Assembly (NCBI GenBank): GCA_003132605.1
Contig: PKYJ01000043.1
Coordinates: 1 to 6,159, forward strand
Reading direction: 5' to 3'
Origin: Peptococcaceae bacterium
Lineage (GTDB): Bacteria > Bacillota > DSM-12270 > Thermacetogeniales > Thermacetogeniaceae
Length of the DNA stretch: 6,159 nucleotides
The translations under genes and the position numbers were made by a program. Under the pieces are notes generated by a model, which worked only from the letters and a program-made list of their open reading frames with translations, was not told the origin of the DNA and ran no database searches. This document shows positions 1-5,571 of this stretch, piece by piece (the stretch's first letter is position 1; each line of letters begins with the position of its first letter).

Positions 1-31
1 TGTGTCCACCATAAAAAAATTAATATTCTAA

Positions 32-92
32 GGCTGGCTGCATTCCGGCGAGCGACCTCCTACTTATGGGAGCGAGCGGAATGCAGCCAGCC
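32..92. repeat. 16-bp perfect inverted repeat (long hairpin) downstream of mnmE
   Basis: Left arm GGCTGGCTGCATTCCG (32-47) is exactly complementary to the right arm at 77-92, separated by 29 nt. A short inner helix is possible between CTCC (57-60) and GGAG (69-72). A 7-bp direct repeat, GCGAGCG, occurs at 48-54 and 72-78. A third partial copy, CTGGCTGC, lies at 137-144 and could pair with 83-90 in competition with the main stem. Read on the minus strand, the structure lies about 70 nt past the mnmE stop and is followed by AT-rich sequence with a T7 run at 12-18, starting about 13 nt beyond the stem. It may therefore terminate the leftward operon, but the U-tract is not adjacent as in a canonical intrinsic terminator. 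A REP-like dispersed repeat is the alternative. The rest of 1-162 shows no recognisable gene. Confidence 0.6.
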
Positions 93-162
93 GAATAACT
101 CTACGGGGCAAGATACAGTGTTTTTTAATTTTTTGACTGGCTGCGTATTTTTACAATCTTTT

Positions 163-1554
163 TTACTTTCCGATGCAAAACTCCTGAAAGATGGCATCGA
201 TGATCTCCTCGGACACCGCCTCTCCCAGGATCTCTCCCAGCGCCGACCAGGCATCCCATAGGTCAACTGCCGCACAGTCCAACGTGCCCCCCACAGATAT
301 GGTCTCCAGGGCGCTGCCGATCGCATCTCTCACCTTCTGCAATGCGACCTGGTGCCTAACCCTGGTGAGCATCGCCGGCGCAGCCTTAACAGGTTCTGCT
401 CCTACCAGACTCACCAGTTCCCGCTCCAGCTCCTGCAGCCCCCAACCCAAACGGGCGGAAATCTCCAGCACCGGCAATCCTCGTTCCAAGGAAGCCAACT
501 GCTCCTTGTTCAGCAGCCGCTCCTCCGCGTCTATCTTATTGAGCAGAATCAGACTCCGTCGAGCCTCCAGCAGATCTAAAACCATCCGGTCCGCCTGCTC
601 GAATGTGGTTGTGGCATCGAAAACGGCCAGAATCAGGTCTGCCTGGTCCAACGCTCCCTTAGCTCTCTCGATCCCCAGCGTCTCCACAACCCCGGCCCTG
701 TCCCTGATGCCTGCTGTATCGATCAGGCGGATAGGAATCCCCCTGATGCTGACCATTTCTTCGATCAGGTCCCTGGTGGTGCCCGGGATGTTCGTCACCA
801 GAGCGCGCTCCGTGCCCAGCATCCTGTTCAGCAGCGTTGATTTGCCGGAGTTCGGTTTACCCAGCAGCACCACCGCCAGGCCCTCCCTGTAGATGCGCCC
901 GGCCCTGCCAGTCTGCAACAGTTCGTCCACCCTTTCCAGAAGCACTTGCAGATCGCTCTCCAGGGCACCTTCTTCTTGCTCCGAGATCTCCTCCGGGAAG
1001 TCGATACCCGCCTCCACCCCGGCCATCACCCGCTTTAACTGTTGACGCACTTCCGTCACCAGCGTGGAGAGGTTTCCGTCCAATTGCTTGATGGCCTGGT
1101 CCATTCCTGTTCCGCTGCGGGCGCGGATCAGGTCGATCACCGCCTCCGCCTGCGCCAGATCAATCCGTCCATTGAGCCAGGCTCTCTTGGTAAACTCCCC
1201 CGGTCCGGCGAGGCGCGCCCCTTCCTGCAATACCTGCTCCAGGATCCGGTTCGCCGCCAGCAGTCCGCCGTGGCTGTGGATCTCCACCACATCCTGCCTG
1301 GTATAGCTTTGCGGCCCCCTCATCACCACCACCAGCACTTCATCAATCGTCTCTCCGCCGGCGGAGCAGATATGTCCGAGATGCATCACCCGGTCCGGGG
1401 CATGGGACAGCCTCAAGCCTTTTTTCCTGGGTCTGAATACTCTTTCCACCAGATCAGCCGCCCCGGTTCCGCTCAGTCTGACGATGCCGATGGCAGCATA
1501 CCCCAGGGGTGTTCCCGGCGCTGCGATGATCTCCTCGTCCGTCTCAGCGGCCAT
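163..1554 (-). CDS. mnmE: tRNA modification GTPase MnmE (TrmE/ThdF)
   Basis: MnmE partners with the FAD enzyme MnmG to install the aminomethyl-type modification on C5 of wobble uridine-34 in certain tRNAs, in the cytoplasm. From ATG at 1554 the protein has 463 residues, the usual family length. The N-terminal folate-binding domain begins with the typical IAAPGTPLGYAAIGIVRLSG region (residues 10-29). The embedded G domain shows G1 GKPNSGKST (232-240), GTTRD (258-262), G3 DTAG (279-282), G4 NKID (339-342) and SAR (366-368). The C-terminus ends in the diagnostic FCIGK, which includes the essential Cys. An in-frame ATG at 1653 would add 33 residues that run through a hairpin and have no family counterpart; it also lacks a ribosome binding site. 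The ATG at 1554 follows an AGAGGCGG sequence at suitable spacing. It is last in the leftward operon, 134 nt after jag. mnmG, often the next gene, is not seen in the 162 nt remaining. Confidence 0.97.
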   Translation of the reverse strand: MAAETDEEIIAAPGTPLGYAAIGIVRLSGTGAADLVERVFRPRKKGLRLSHAPDRVMHLGHICSAGGETIDEVLVVVMRGPQSYTRQDVVEIHSHGGLLAANRILEQVLQEGARLAGPGEFTKRAWLNGRIDLAQAEAVIDLIRARSGTGMDQAIKQLDGNLSTLVTEVRQQLKRVMAGVEAGIDFPEEISEQEEGALESDLQVLLERVDELLQTGRAGRIYREGLAVVLLGKPNSGKSTLLNRMLGTERALVTNIPGTTRDLIEEMVSIRGIPIRLIDTAGIRDRAGVVETLGIERAKGALDQADLILAVFDATTTFEQADRMVLDLLEARRSLILLNKIDAEERLLNKEQLASLERGLPVLEISARLGWGLQELERELVSLVGAEPVKAAPAMLTRVRHQVALQKVRDAIGSALETISVGGTLDCAAVDLWDAWSALGEILGEAVSEEIIDAIFQEFCIGK

Positions 1555-1573
1555 GCGATCCGCCTCTTTTCTA

Positions 1574-1612
1574 GACTGAAAGGGACTTCTTTCTCTGAAG
1601 TCCCTTTCAGTC
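1574..1612. repeat. perfect 16-bp hairpin in the jag-mnmE leader
   Basis: GACTGAAAGGGACTTC (1574-1589) and its exact reverse complement (1597-1612) enclose a 7-nt loop. In the leftward transcript the stem ends 6 nt before the mnmE ribosome binding site (1560-1567). No T-run follows the stem on either strand, so it is not a canonical intrinsic terminator. A role as an RNA processing or stability element, or in tuning mnmE expression, is inference. Confidence 0.8.
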
Positions 1613-1688
1613 AACTTATTTCGGATGTACAGCAGTAAATCATTTTGTAGCATCCATTATTTGAACTGCATTGAGTATCTAAATTAAT

Positions 1689-2318
1689 TCAGCGCCTCTC
1701 TTTTCTTGGGCTGATGATCACCTTCCGGTAGGGCTCCTCCCCGGTGCTGCTTGTTTCCACCCACGGGTTATCCTGGAGAGCTACATGGATGACCCTGCGT
1801 TCATTTGGGGTCATAGGTTCCAGGACTACCTCGTGCCCGGTCATGTGCACCCTCTCGGTCAGTCTCCTGGCCAGTTTGCGGAGGGTGTCCTCCCGTCGTT
1901 CCCGGTAGCCTTCGGCGTCCATGATCAGACGCACCTTGTTCTCCAGGCGCTTGTTGATCGCCAGGCTGGTGATCAGTTGCAGGGAGTTCAGGGTCTCCCC
2001 GCGCCTTCCAATCAGTAGGCGCACGTCCCGTCCTTCAAAGTTTACCCGCCAGCATTCTTCATCAGGCCATACCTGGAACTTGACATCCAGGCCAATAGCC
2101 CCTACCACCTGATCTAAAAACTCGGTGATCGCCTTTTCCGGAGTAGGCTTCAACCGGGCCCTGACGCGTGCCTGCTTACTGCCTATTATCCCCAGGAATC
2201 CTTTCGATCCAGAGTCCAATACCTCTATCTCAGCTTCCTGAGGGTCTACGCCCAACTGTTCCAGGGCTTCCTTGGTTGCTTCTTCTGTTGTGGCGCCGCT
2301 TGCCTCAACCCAATTCAT
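1689..2318 (-). CDS. jag: RNA-binding protein Jag (KhpB/EloR family, SpoIIIJ-associated)
   Basis: Jag/KhpB is a cytoplasmic RNA-binding protein encoded next to yidC in most Firmicutes; in streptococci the homologue EloR, with KhpA, affects cell elongation. All three expected domains are visible in 209 residues. A Jag-N domain spans residues 1-52 with the conserved GSKGFLGIIGSKQA stretch. A KH domain carries the GxxG loop in IGRRGETL (103-110). A C-terminal R3H domain carries R174-x3-H178 in NERRVIHVAL. The start ATG overlaps the yidC stop as ATGA, implying translational coupling, and an AGAAGGA site lies about 9 nt upstream. The stop is TGA at 1689-1691. The RNA targets cannot be inferred from the sequence. 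Confidence 0.96.
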   Translation of the reverse strand: MNWVEASGATTEEATKEALEQLGVDPQEAEIEVLDSGSKGFLGIIGSKQARVRARLKPTPEKAITEFLDQVVGAIGLDVKFQVWPDEECWRVNFEGRDVRLLIGRRGETLNSLQLITSLAINKRLENKVRLIMDAEGYRERREDTLRKLARRLTERVHMTGHEVVLEPMTPNERRVIHVALQDNPWVETSSTGEEPYRKVIISPRKERR

Positions 2319-3007
2319 GACGGTTGTTCCTTCTCCCTTCCAGTAACTACCATGCGTTTGATGATCAGTTGTTCGACGATGCCGGCAATACTAAAAACCA
2401 CCCAGTAAAGAGCCAGTCCTGCAGGATACATACTGGCCAGGTATCCGATAAACAACGGCATGGTGTAGAGCATGGTCTTTTGGTTGGGATCGATCTTCCC
2501 GCTGGTAGACTGACTGATCACATACTGCTGCCCGAAGGTGGCGATCACGGTCAGGATCGGCAGTATATAGTACGGATCTTTTAATCCCATGTTCGGTATC
2601 CATAGAAATCCGGCGTGTGCCACATCAATAAACTTATTGTTCAAAGCCGGGTTAAAAAAAGTGCGCAGGGCGCTGAACAACGCAAACAAGATCGGCATCT
2701 GCACCAGCAAAGGTAGGCAACCGGCAAAGGGGTTGGCCCCTGCTTCCTTATAGAGCTTCATCACCGCTTCCTGGGATTTTTCAGGCTTGTCCTTGTAGCG
2801 ATCCTGGATCGCCTTGATCTTCGGCTGCAGCTCCTGCATCGCTCTCATGGAGCGCATCTGAGTGACCGTCAGGGGGAACAGGACTAATTTTAGCAAAACA
2901 GTAAACAGGATGATTGCCAGGCCGTAACTAGGTACACCGATAGCTACGGTTACCTGGTAAAGATATTGCAGCAACAAAATAAATCCATTAACAAAGCTCT
3001 GCCACAA
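2315..3007 (-). CDS. yidC: membrane protein insertase YidC (SpoIIIJ/Oxa1 family)
   Basis: YidC inserts and folds inner-membrane proteins, alone or with SecYEG; the Bacillus homologue SpoIIIJ is also needed for sporulation. This 230-residue form is the Gram-positive type with no large periplasmic domain. I see hydrophobic segments near residues 22-47, 98-116, 145-163, 183-200 and 200-218, a charged cytoplasmic hairpin between the first two (about 50-90), and the conserved NPFAGCLPLLVQMP block (92-105). No lipoprotein signal with a lipobox Cys is present, unlike B. subtilis SpoIIIJ. The position of the conserved groove arginine appears to be lysine here (K40 in TVLLKLVLFPL), which keeps the charge. 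The start is TTG at 3007: no in-frame ATG or GTG lies between it and the upstream in-frame TAG (3026-3028), and the next Met would delete the first helix. Its 3' end overlaps jag by 4 nt. Confidence 0.96.
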   Translation of the reverse strand: MWQSFVNGFILLLQYLYQVTVAIGVPSYGLAIILFTVLLKLVLFPLTVTQMRSMRAMQELQPKIKAIQDRYKDKPEKSQEAVMKLYKEAGANPFAGCLPLLVQMPILFALFSALRTFFNPALNNKFIDVAHAGFLWIPNMGLKDPYYILPILTVIATFGQQYVISQSTSGKIDPNQKTMLYTMPLFIGYLASMYPAGLALYWVVFSIAGIVEQLIIKRMVVTGREKEQPS

Positions 3008-3054
3008 AATAACCCCACCCCTATACTATCCCGGGCGGGTCTTCACCTCCTCCT
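3008..3054 (-). promoter_or_regulatory. yidC translation-initiation leader with a remote strong ribosome binding site
   Basis: On the minus strand a very strong Shine-Dalgarno match, AGGAGGAGGTGA (3054 to 3043), lies 35 nt upstream of the yidC TTG start, with no start codon at normal distance from it. Between them ACCCGCCC (3040-3033) can pair with GGGTGGGGT (3020-3012), with one bulge and one G-U pair, closing a 12-nt loop. If folded, the hairpin would leave about 6 nt between the Shine-Dalgarno sequence and the TTG. A poorer purine run, GGGGTGGGG (3021-3013), sits 5 nt from the TTG and would be hidden by the same stem. The sequence elements are directly visible; their use is inference. Confidence 0.5.
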
Positions 3055-3122
3055 GCTCGCTTCCTTTTAATTATTCACTATTCAAGTCGCCATAAAACGT
3101 TTCTTATATAAATTATGGAGTA

Positions 3123-3332
3123 TTAGACCACGGGGTCGTATCCGCCCTTATTAAAGGGATGGCACCTCGTTAAACGCATTAAAGCCATCCACAGTCCGCG
3201 CCAGCATCCATACTGCTCCAGCGCCTGGATGGCATATTGCGAACAAGTCGGATAAAACCTGCATGCCGGTGAACGCCACGACGACCAGAATTTCTGATAA
3301 CACCTGATACCGGCGATCAGCAGTCTCTTCAT
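3123..3332 (-). CDS. yidD: membrane protein insertion efficiency factor YidD
   Basis: YidD is a small membrane-associated protein that assists YidC-dependent insertion and is encoded between rnpA and yidC in many bacteria. The 69-residue product carries the family signature almost intact: SPACRFYPTCSQYA (21-34), then RLTRCHPFNKGGYDPVV at the C-terminus (53-69). Cysteines are at 11, 24, 30, 43 and 57. An N-terminal amphipathic segment rich in K/R and aromatic residues (1-20) fits peripheral membrane attachment. I chose ATG at 3332, sharing one base with the rnpA stop (TGATG), because AGGAG lies 8 nt upstream; a TTG one codon earlier is possible but less favoured. The gene ends 115 nt before yidC. 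Confidence 0.96.
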   Translation of the reverse strand: MKRLLIAGIRCYQKFWSSWRSPACRFYPTCSQYAIQALEQYGCWRGLWMALMRLTRCHPFNKGGYDPVV

Positions 3333-3682
3333 CAATTTTTCTCCTGCACAGATTGCCTGATCAGGCCCGCCCGCCCGGCAATCAAGACAAAATCCTGCTC
3401 CAATTCGTTGTATGATACCGCTGTGGCAATACTAAAGACGTTGACCACTATGTCTAAGCCGTCCCTGTATTCTTCCAGATGTGTTCTGCAGATACTGCGC
3501 AACTGTCGTTTCAGCCGGTTTTTTTGAACCCTGGTCTTAACTTTTCTCGCTACTGCAAAACCAAACCTGGTAAATCCATCCGGCTTTTTCATATACTTCA
3601 ACGCCATATACCGGCCGCGCACCTTCCGGCCATCCTGATATACATCCTTAAATTTTTTCAGGCGGTGTTGACGTGTCAGCAT
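3332..3682 (-). CDS. rnpA: ribonuclease P protein component
   Basis: RnpA is the protein subunit of RNase P; it binds the catalytic RNA and the 5' leader of precursor tRNAs to help mature tRNA 5' ends. The 116-residue size is typical. The N-terminus has the characteristic RLKKFKDVYQDGR start (7-19). The central RNR-type region reads GFAVARKVKTRVQKNRLKRQ (41-60); the usual R-N-R core is K-N-R here (54-56), a conservative change that keeps the basic helix. The gene starts 15 nt after rpmH, in the conserved rpmH-rnpA pair that links ribosome and tRNA production. The upstream GGCAAAGAAG is a weak ribosome binding site, so coupling to rpmH translation is plausible. The stop overlaps the yidD start by one base. 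Confidence 0.96.
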   Translation of the reverse strand: MLTRQHRLKKFKDVYQDGRKVRGRYMALKYMKKPDGFTRFGFAVARKVKTRVQKNRLKRQLRSICRTHLEEYRDGLDIVVNVFSIATAVSYNELEQDFVLIAGRAGLIRQSVQEKN

Positions 3683-3697
3683 CTTCTTTGCCTACAT

Positions 3698-3832
3698 TCA
3701 GGCGCTCAGTTTCTTGCGCCCTTTTGCCCGGCGCCGCCTGATTATATCCTGCCCGCTCCTGGTATGCATCCTCTTCATAAAACCGTGCACCCGCTTCATT
3801 TTTCTGTTTTTTGGCTGGTATGTTCGTTTCAT
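3698..3832 (-). CDS. rpmH: 50S ribosomal protein L34
   Basis: A 44-residue gene read directly from the reverse strand: it begins MKRTYQPKNRKMKRVHGF and ends RRRRAKGRKKLSA, which matches the L34 family end to end. L34 is a small, very basic protein of the large ribosomal subunit. The start ATG (3832-3830) is preceded by GAAGGTTGAT about 10 nt upstream, a reasonable ribosome binding site; the stop is TGA (3700-3698). Residues 28-31 (QDII) replace the more common RRVL/RRVI-type block, a small departure. It is the first gene of the leftward operon, transcribed from the promoter at 3893-3920, with a leader of roughly 55 nt. A longer open frame in another reading frame here (3648-3842) is an overlap artefact. 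Confidence 0.97.
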   Translation of the reverse strand: MKRTYQPKNRKMKRVHGFMKRMHTRSGQDIIRRRRAKGRKKLSA

Positions 3833-3892
3833 TCGAGATCAACCTTCCCCTGATGAACTTGAACCTGTTTTTTCCTTTGACTTCTTTTTTTC

Positions 3893-3920
3893 ATTATAAA
3901 CAACTGTTACGCTATGTCAA
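3893..3920 (-). promoter_or_regulatory. sigma-A promoter for the rpmH-rnpA-yidD-yidC-jag-mnmE operon
   Basis: On the minus strand a consensus -35 TTGACA (3920-3915) and a consensus -10 TATAAT (3898-3893) are separated by 16 bp. Both hexamers match 6/6. Transcription should start near 3886, giving a leader of about 55 nt before rpmH. Such a strong promoter suits ribosomal protein expression. It diverges from dnaA. Confidence 0.85.
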
Positions 3921-3957
3921 GCCACGCCTCACGTCTCCTCCTGCCCGTTTTTTTCGC

Positions 3958-3987
3958 TTGCTTTAACCGTCCATTGTTTGTTATATT
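3958..3987 (+). promoter_or_regulatory. candidate dnaA promoter
   Basis: TTGCTT (3958-3963) and TATATT (3982-3987) are spaced by 18 bp on the plus strand, a moderate match to sigma-A hexamers about 90 nt upstream of dnaA. Transcripts from it would cross the DnaA-box cluster at 4020-4063. The TTGACA at 4045-4050 has no suitable -10 before the gene, so this upstream pair is the better candidate, but support is modest. Confidence 0.35.
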
Positions 3988-4019
3988 TAACATTGCCGTA
4001 GTACGATATTCCCTCTAGC

Positions 4020-4028
4020 TTGTACACA
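4020..4028 (+). promoter_or_regulatory. DnaA box, one mismatch
   Basis: TTGTACACA differs from the consensus TTATNCACA only at position 3. It lies in the same orientation as, and 14 nt from, the perfect box at 4034-4042, which supports function. Confidence 0.6.
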
Positions 4029-4033
4029 TCTTC

Positions 4034-4042
4034 TTATACACA
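4034..4042 (+). promoter_or_regulatory. DnaA box, perfect consensus
   Basis: TTATACACA matches TTATNCACA exactly. It is part of a three-box cluster 16-59 nt upstream of the dnaA start, a common position for both origin function and DnaA autorepression. Confidence 0.85.
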
Positions 4043-4054
4043 TGTTGACAGTTT

Positions 4055-4063
4055 TGTGGATAA
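4055..4063 (-). promoter_or_regulatory. DnaA box, perfect consensus, reverse orientation
   Basis: TGTGGATAA on the plus strand is the exact complement of TTATCCACA. It ends only a few bases before the dnaA ribosome binding site (AAGGTGAT, 4067-4074), so bound DnaA would cover the initiation region of its own message-encoding DNA. Confidence 0.85.
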
Positions 4064-4078
4064 TAAAAGGTGATGAGT

Positions 4079-5392
4079 ATGATTAAAGACAAGCTCTCTG
4101 ATATCTGGCCGGAAGTGCTTTCCATCTTGAAGAAAGAGGTTGACGCCGGCAATTACTCGACTTGGGTTAATTCCGCCCGTCCTCTGGCCTACATCGATGG
4201 TACCCTGGTGATCGGCACCATTGATGAATTTACCCGTGAATGGATGGAGACTCGCTTCAGCACTCTGATCAGATCGCAACTTGAAGCCAAACTCAAGCGC
4301 GCTATCTTTCTTCGTTTTGTGAACTCCCTGGACACGGAAAATTTTGCTATCACTCGGGATATCGAAGAGATTCCCATGTTTAACCCCAGATACACCTTCG
4401 ATTCTTTTGTGACCGGGAGCAGCAACCGTTTTGCTCACGCCGCCTCCTTGGCAGTAGCCGATAACCCTGGTCGCGCCTATAACCCATTATTTATTTACGG
4501 CGGTGTCGGGCTCGGCAAGACCCACCTGATGAAGGCTATCGGCCATTCCATCCTTTATAACACCAAATCATTGAGGGTTGCCTATGTTACCTCGGAAACC
4601 TTCACCAATGATGTGGTGATCGCCATCCGTGAACATAAAAATGTGGAGCTTCGCAATAAGTATCGTACAGTAGATATCTTATTGATAGACGACATCCAGT
4701 TCGTGGCCGGTAAAGAGAGTACTCAGGAGGAGTTTTTCCACACTTTCAATACCCTCTATGAAGCCAATAAACAGATTGTCATTTCCAGCGACCGTCCCCC
4801 CAAGGAATTTTCCACCCTGGAGGAGCGCATGCGCTCCCGTTTCGAGTGGGGTCTGGTGGCGGACATCCAGCCACCGGACTTGGAGACCCGAGTGGCTATT
4901 CTCTCTAAAAAAGCTAAAAGTGAGTCCTATAATATTCCTGATGACGTATTTCTTTTTATCGCATCCAAGATCAAAACTAATATCAGGGAACTTGAGGGCG
5001 CCCTTCTTCAGGTGGTAGCCAAAACATCCTTGAACCATAAACCTATAAACATGGACACCGCTCAGGAAGCCCTCAAAGAAATTCTTAGCTCTGACCGTCC
5101 CCGTAGCATCACGATCCAGATGGTTCAAAAAGCGGTTGCCCAGGTATTCAACCTGAAAATGGATGATTTCAAGGCCCGCCGCCGTACTAATGATGTGGCC
5201 TTTCCTAGACAGGTCGCCATGTATCTTTCCCGGCAGCTGGCAGATGTCTCACTGACTAAGATTGGCGACGAGTTCGGTGGACGGGACCATACTACCGTCA
5301 TGCACGCCTGCGACCGCATCAAGGAAGAAATGGCTATTAATAGAAATATTAAGGAAAAAATTGATGATGTCATCAAAATTTTACATTCTTAA
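4079..5392 (+). CDS. dnaA: chromosomal replication initiator protein DnaA
   Basis: DnaA is the AAA+ ATPase that binds DnaA boxes, melts oriC and recruits the DnaB-type helicase. The 437-residue protein has domain I at about 1-82 (IWPEVLSILKKEV, NYSTWV), a very short domain II linker (about 83-100), the AAA+ domain III from NPRYTFDSFV (102) and the DNA-binding domain IV from about 345. Visible motifs are Walker A GGVGLGKTHL (141-150), Walker B LLIDDIQF (201-208), sensor I region VISSDRPP (234-241), the MRSRFEWGL segment with the arginine-finger region (251-259), sensor II NIRELEGAL (301-309), and the DnaA signature GGRDHTTVMHA (400-410). I chose ATG at 4079 because AAAGGTGAT (4066-4074) then has normal spacing; GTG at 4070 and ATG at 4073 overlap that site. 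Flanking DnaA boxes imply autoregulation. dnaN follows 200 nt downstream with no clear terminator between, so co-transcription is likely. Confidence 0.98.
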   Translation: MIKDKLSDIWPEVLSILKKEVDAGNYSTWVNSARPLAYIDGTLVIGTIDEFTREWMETRFSTLIRSQLEAKLKRAIFLRFVNSLDTENFAITRDIEEIPMFNPRYTFDSFVTGSSNRFAHAASLAVADNPGRAYNPLFIYGGVGLGKTHLMKAIGHSILYNTKSLRVAYVTSETFTNDVVIAIREHKNVELRNKYRTVDILLIDDIQFVAGKESTQEEFFHTFNTLYEANKQIVISSDRPPKEFSTLEERMRSRFEWGLVADIQPPDLETRVAILSKKAKSESYNIPDDVFLFIASKIKTNIRELEGALLQVVAKTSLNHKPINMDTAQEALKEILSSDRPRSITIQMVQKAVAQVFNLKMDDFKARRRTNDVAFPRQVAMYLSRQLADVSLTKIGDEFGGRDHTTVMHACDRIKEEMAINRNIKEKIDDVIKILHS

Positions 5393-5438
5393 TGATATTT
5401 TGACAAGTTTACACCTGTTCCACAGGCTATCCATCCGG

Positions 5439-5447
5439 TTATCCACA
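5439..5447 (+). promoter_or_regulatory. DnaA box, perfect consensus
   Basis: TTATCCACA matches the high-affinity consensus exactly and lies 47 nt after the dnaA stop. Confidence 0.85.
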
Positions 5448-5494
5448 GTTGCAATCTTTTTAGATTATAAATCTCTCTAAGACCACAAGAATAA

Positions 5495-5503
5495 TCATAC
5501 ACA
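5495..5503 (+). promoter_or_regulatory. DnaA box, one mismatch, next to the unwinding element
   Basis: TCATACACA differs from TTATNCACA at position 2. It is the last box before the GC cluster and AT-rich stretch, the position from which DnaA would be loaded onto single-stranded trios. Confidence 0.55.
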
Positions 5504-5508
5504 TTTTA

Positions 5509-5533
5509 CCGGGCCCTATTACTGTTTCTGTTT
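5509..5533 (+). promoter_or_regulatory. GC cluster followed by candidate DnaA-trios
   Basis: CCGGGCCC (5509-5516) runs directly into the trinucleotides CTA TTA CTG TTT CTG TTT (5516-5533). On the complementary strand, read 3' to 5', these give GAT AAT GAC AAA GAC AAA. All six have the central A, and four fit the 3'-[G/A]A[T/A]-5' pattern fully. The order of box, GC cluster and trios is that described for the B. subtilis origin. It is a pattern match; function is inferred. Confidence 0.5.
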
Positions 5534-5571
5534 TAATTACTAATAAGAATAATAAAGATTTTCATTTCTTT

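Noticed and set aside
191..892. 233-residue open frame on the plus strand
   Set aside because: It is antisense to mnmE, is rich in Ser/Arg low-complexity runs typical of a mirror frame, and shows no family motif.
1555..1653. 33-residue N-terminal extension of MnmE starting at ATG 1653
   Set aside because: It runs through the perfect hairpin, has no ribosome binding site, is absent from the family, and a good start with a ribosome binding site exists at 1554.
3028..3048. Six-codon leader peptide starting at GTG within AGGAGGTGAAG upstream of yidC
   Set aside because: Its start codon would be part of the Shine-Dalgarno sequence itself, leaving no workable spacing.
3648..3842. 64-residue minus-strand open frame overlapping rpmH
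   Set aside because: A different frame of the same strand encodes a full 44-residue L34; this frame has no recognisable content.
3894..3902. TTATAAACA as a further DnaA box
   Set aside because: The mismatch falls on the conserved C at position 6, and the bases are already explained by the -10 element of the divergent rpmH promoter.
4045..4050. TTGACA as the -35 of a dnaA promoter
   Set aside because: At 16-18 bp spacing the -10 would fall inside the ribosome binding site and match poorly; the nearby GATAAT is only 8 bp away.
4034..4438. 134-residue minus-strand open frame opposite the dnaA start, and similar ones at 4679-5128 and 5125-5376
   Set aside because: All are antisense to conserved dnaA coding sequence and have no motifs or ribosome binding sites.
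5416..5424. TGTTCCACA as a DnaA box
   Set aside because: It has two mismatches in the first half of the consensus; listed only as degenerate and not counted as a site.
5400..5432. TTGACA (5400-5405) as a dnaN promoter
   Set aside because: No acceptable -10 at 15-19 bp; the nearest CTATCC is weak and 21 bp away.
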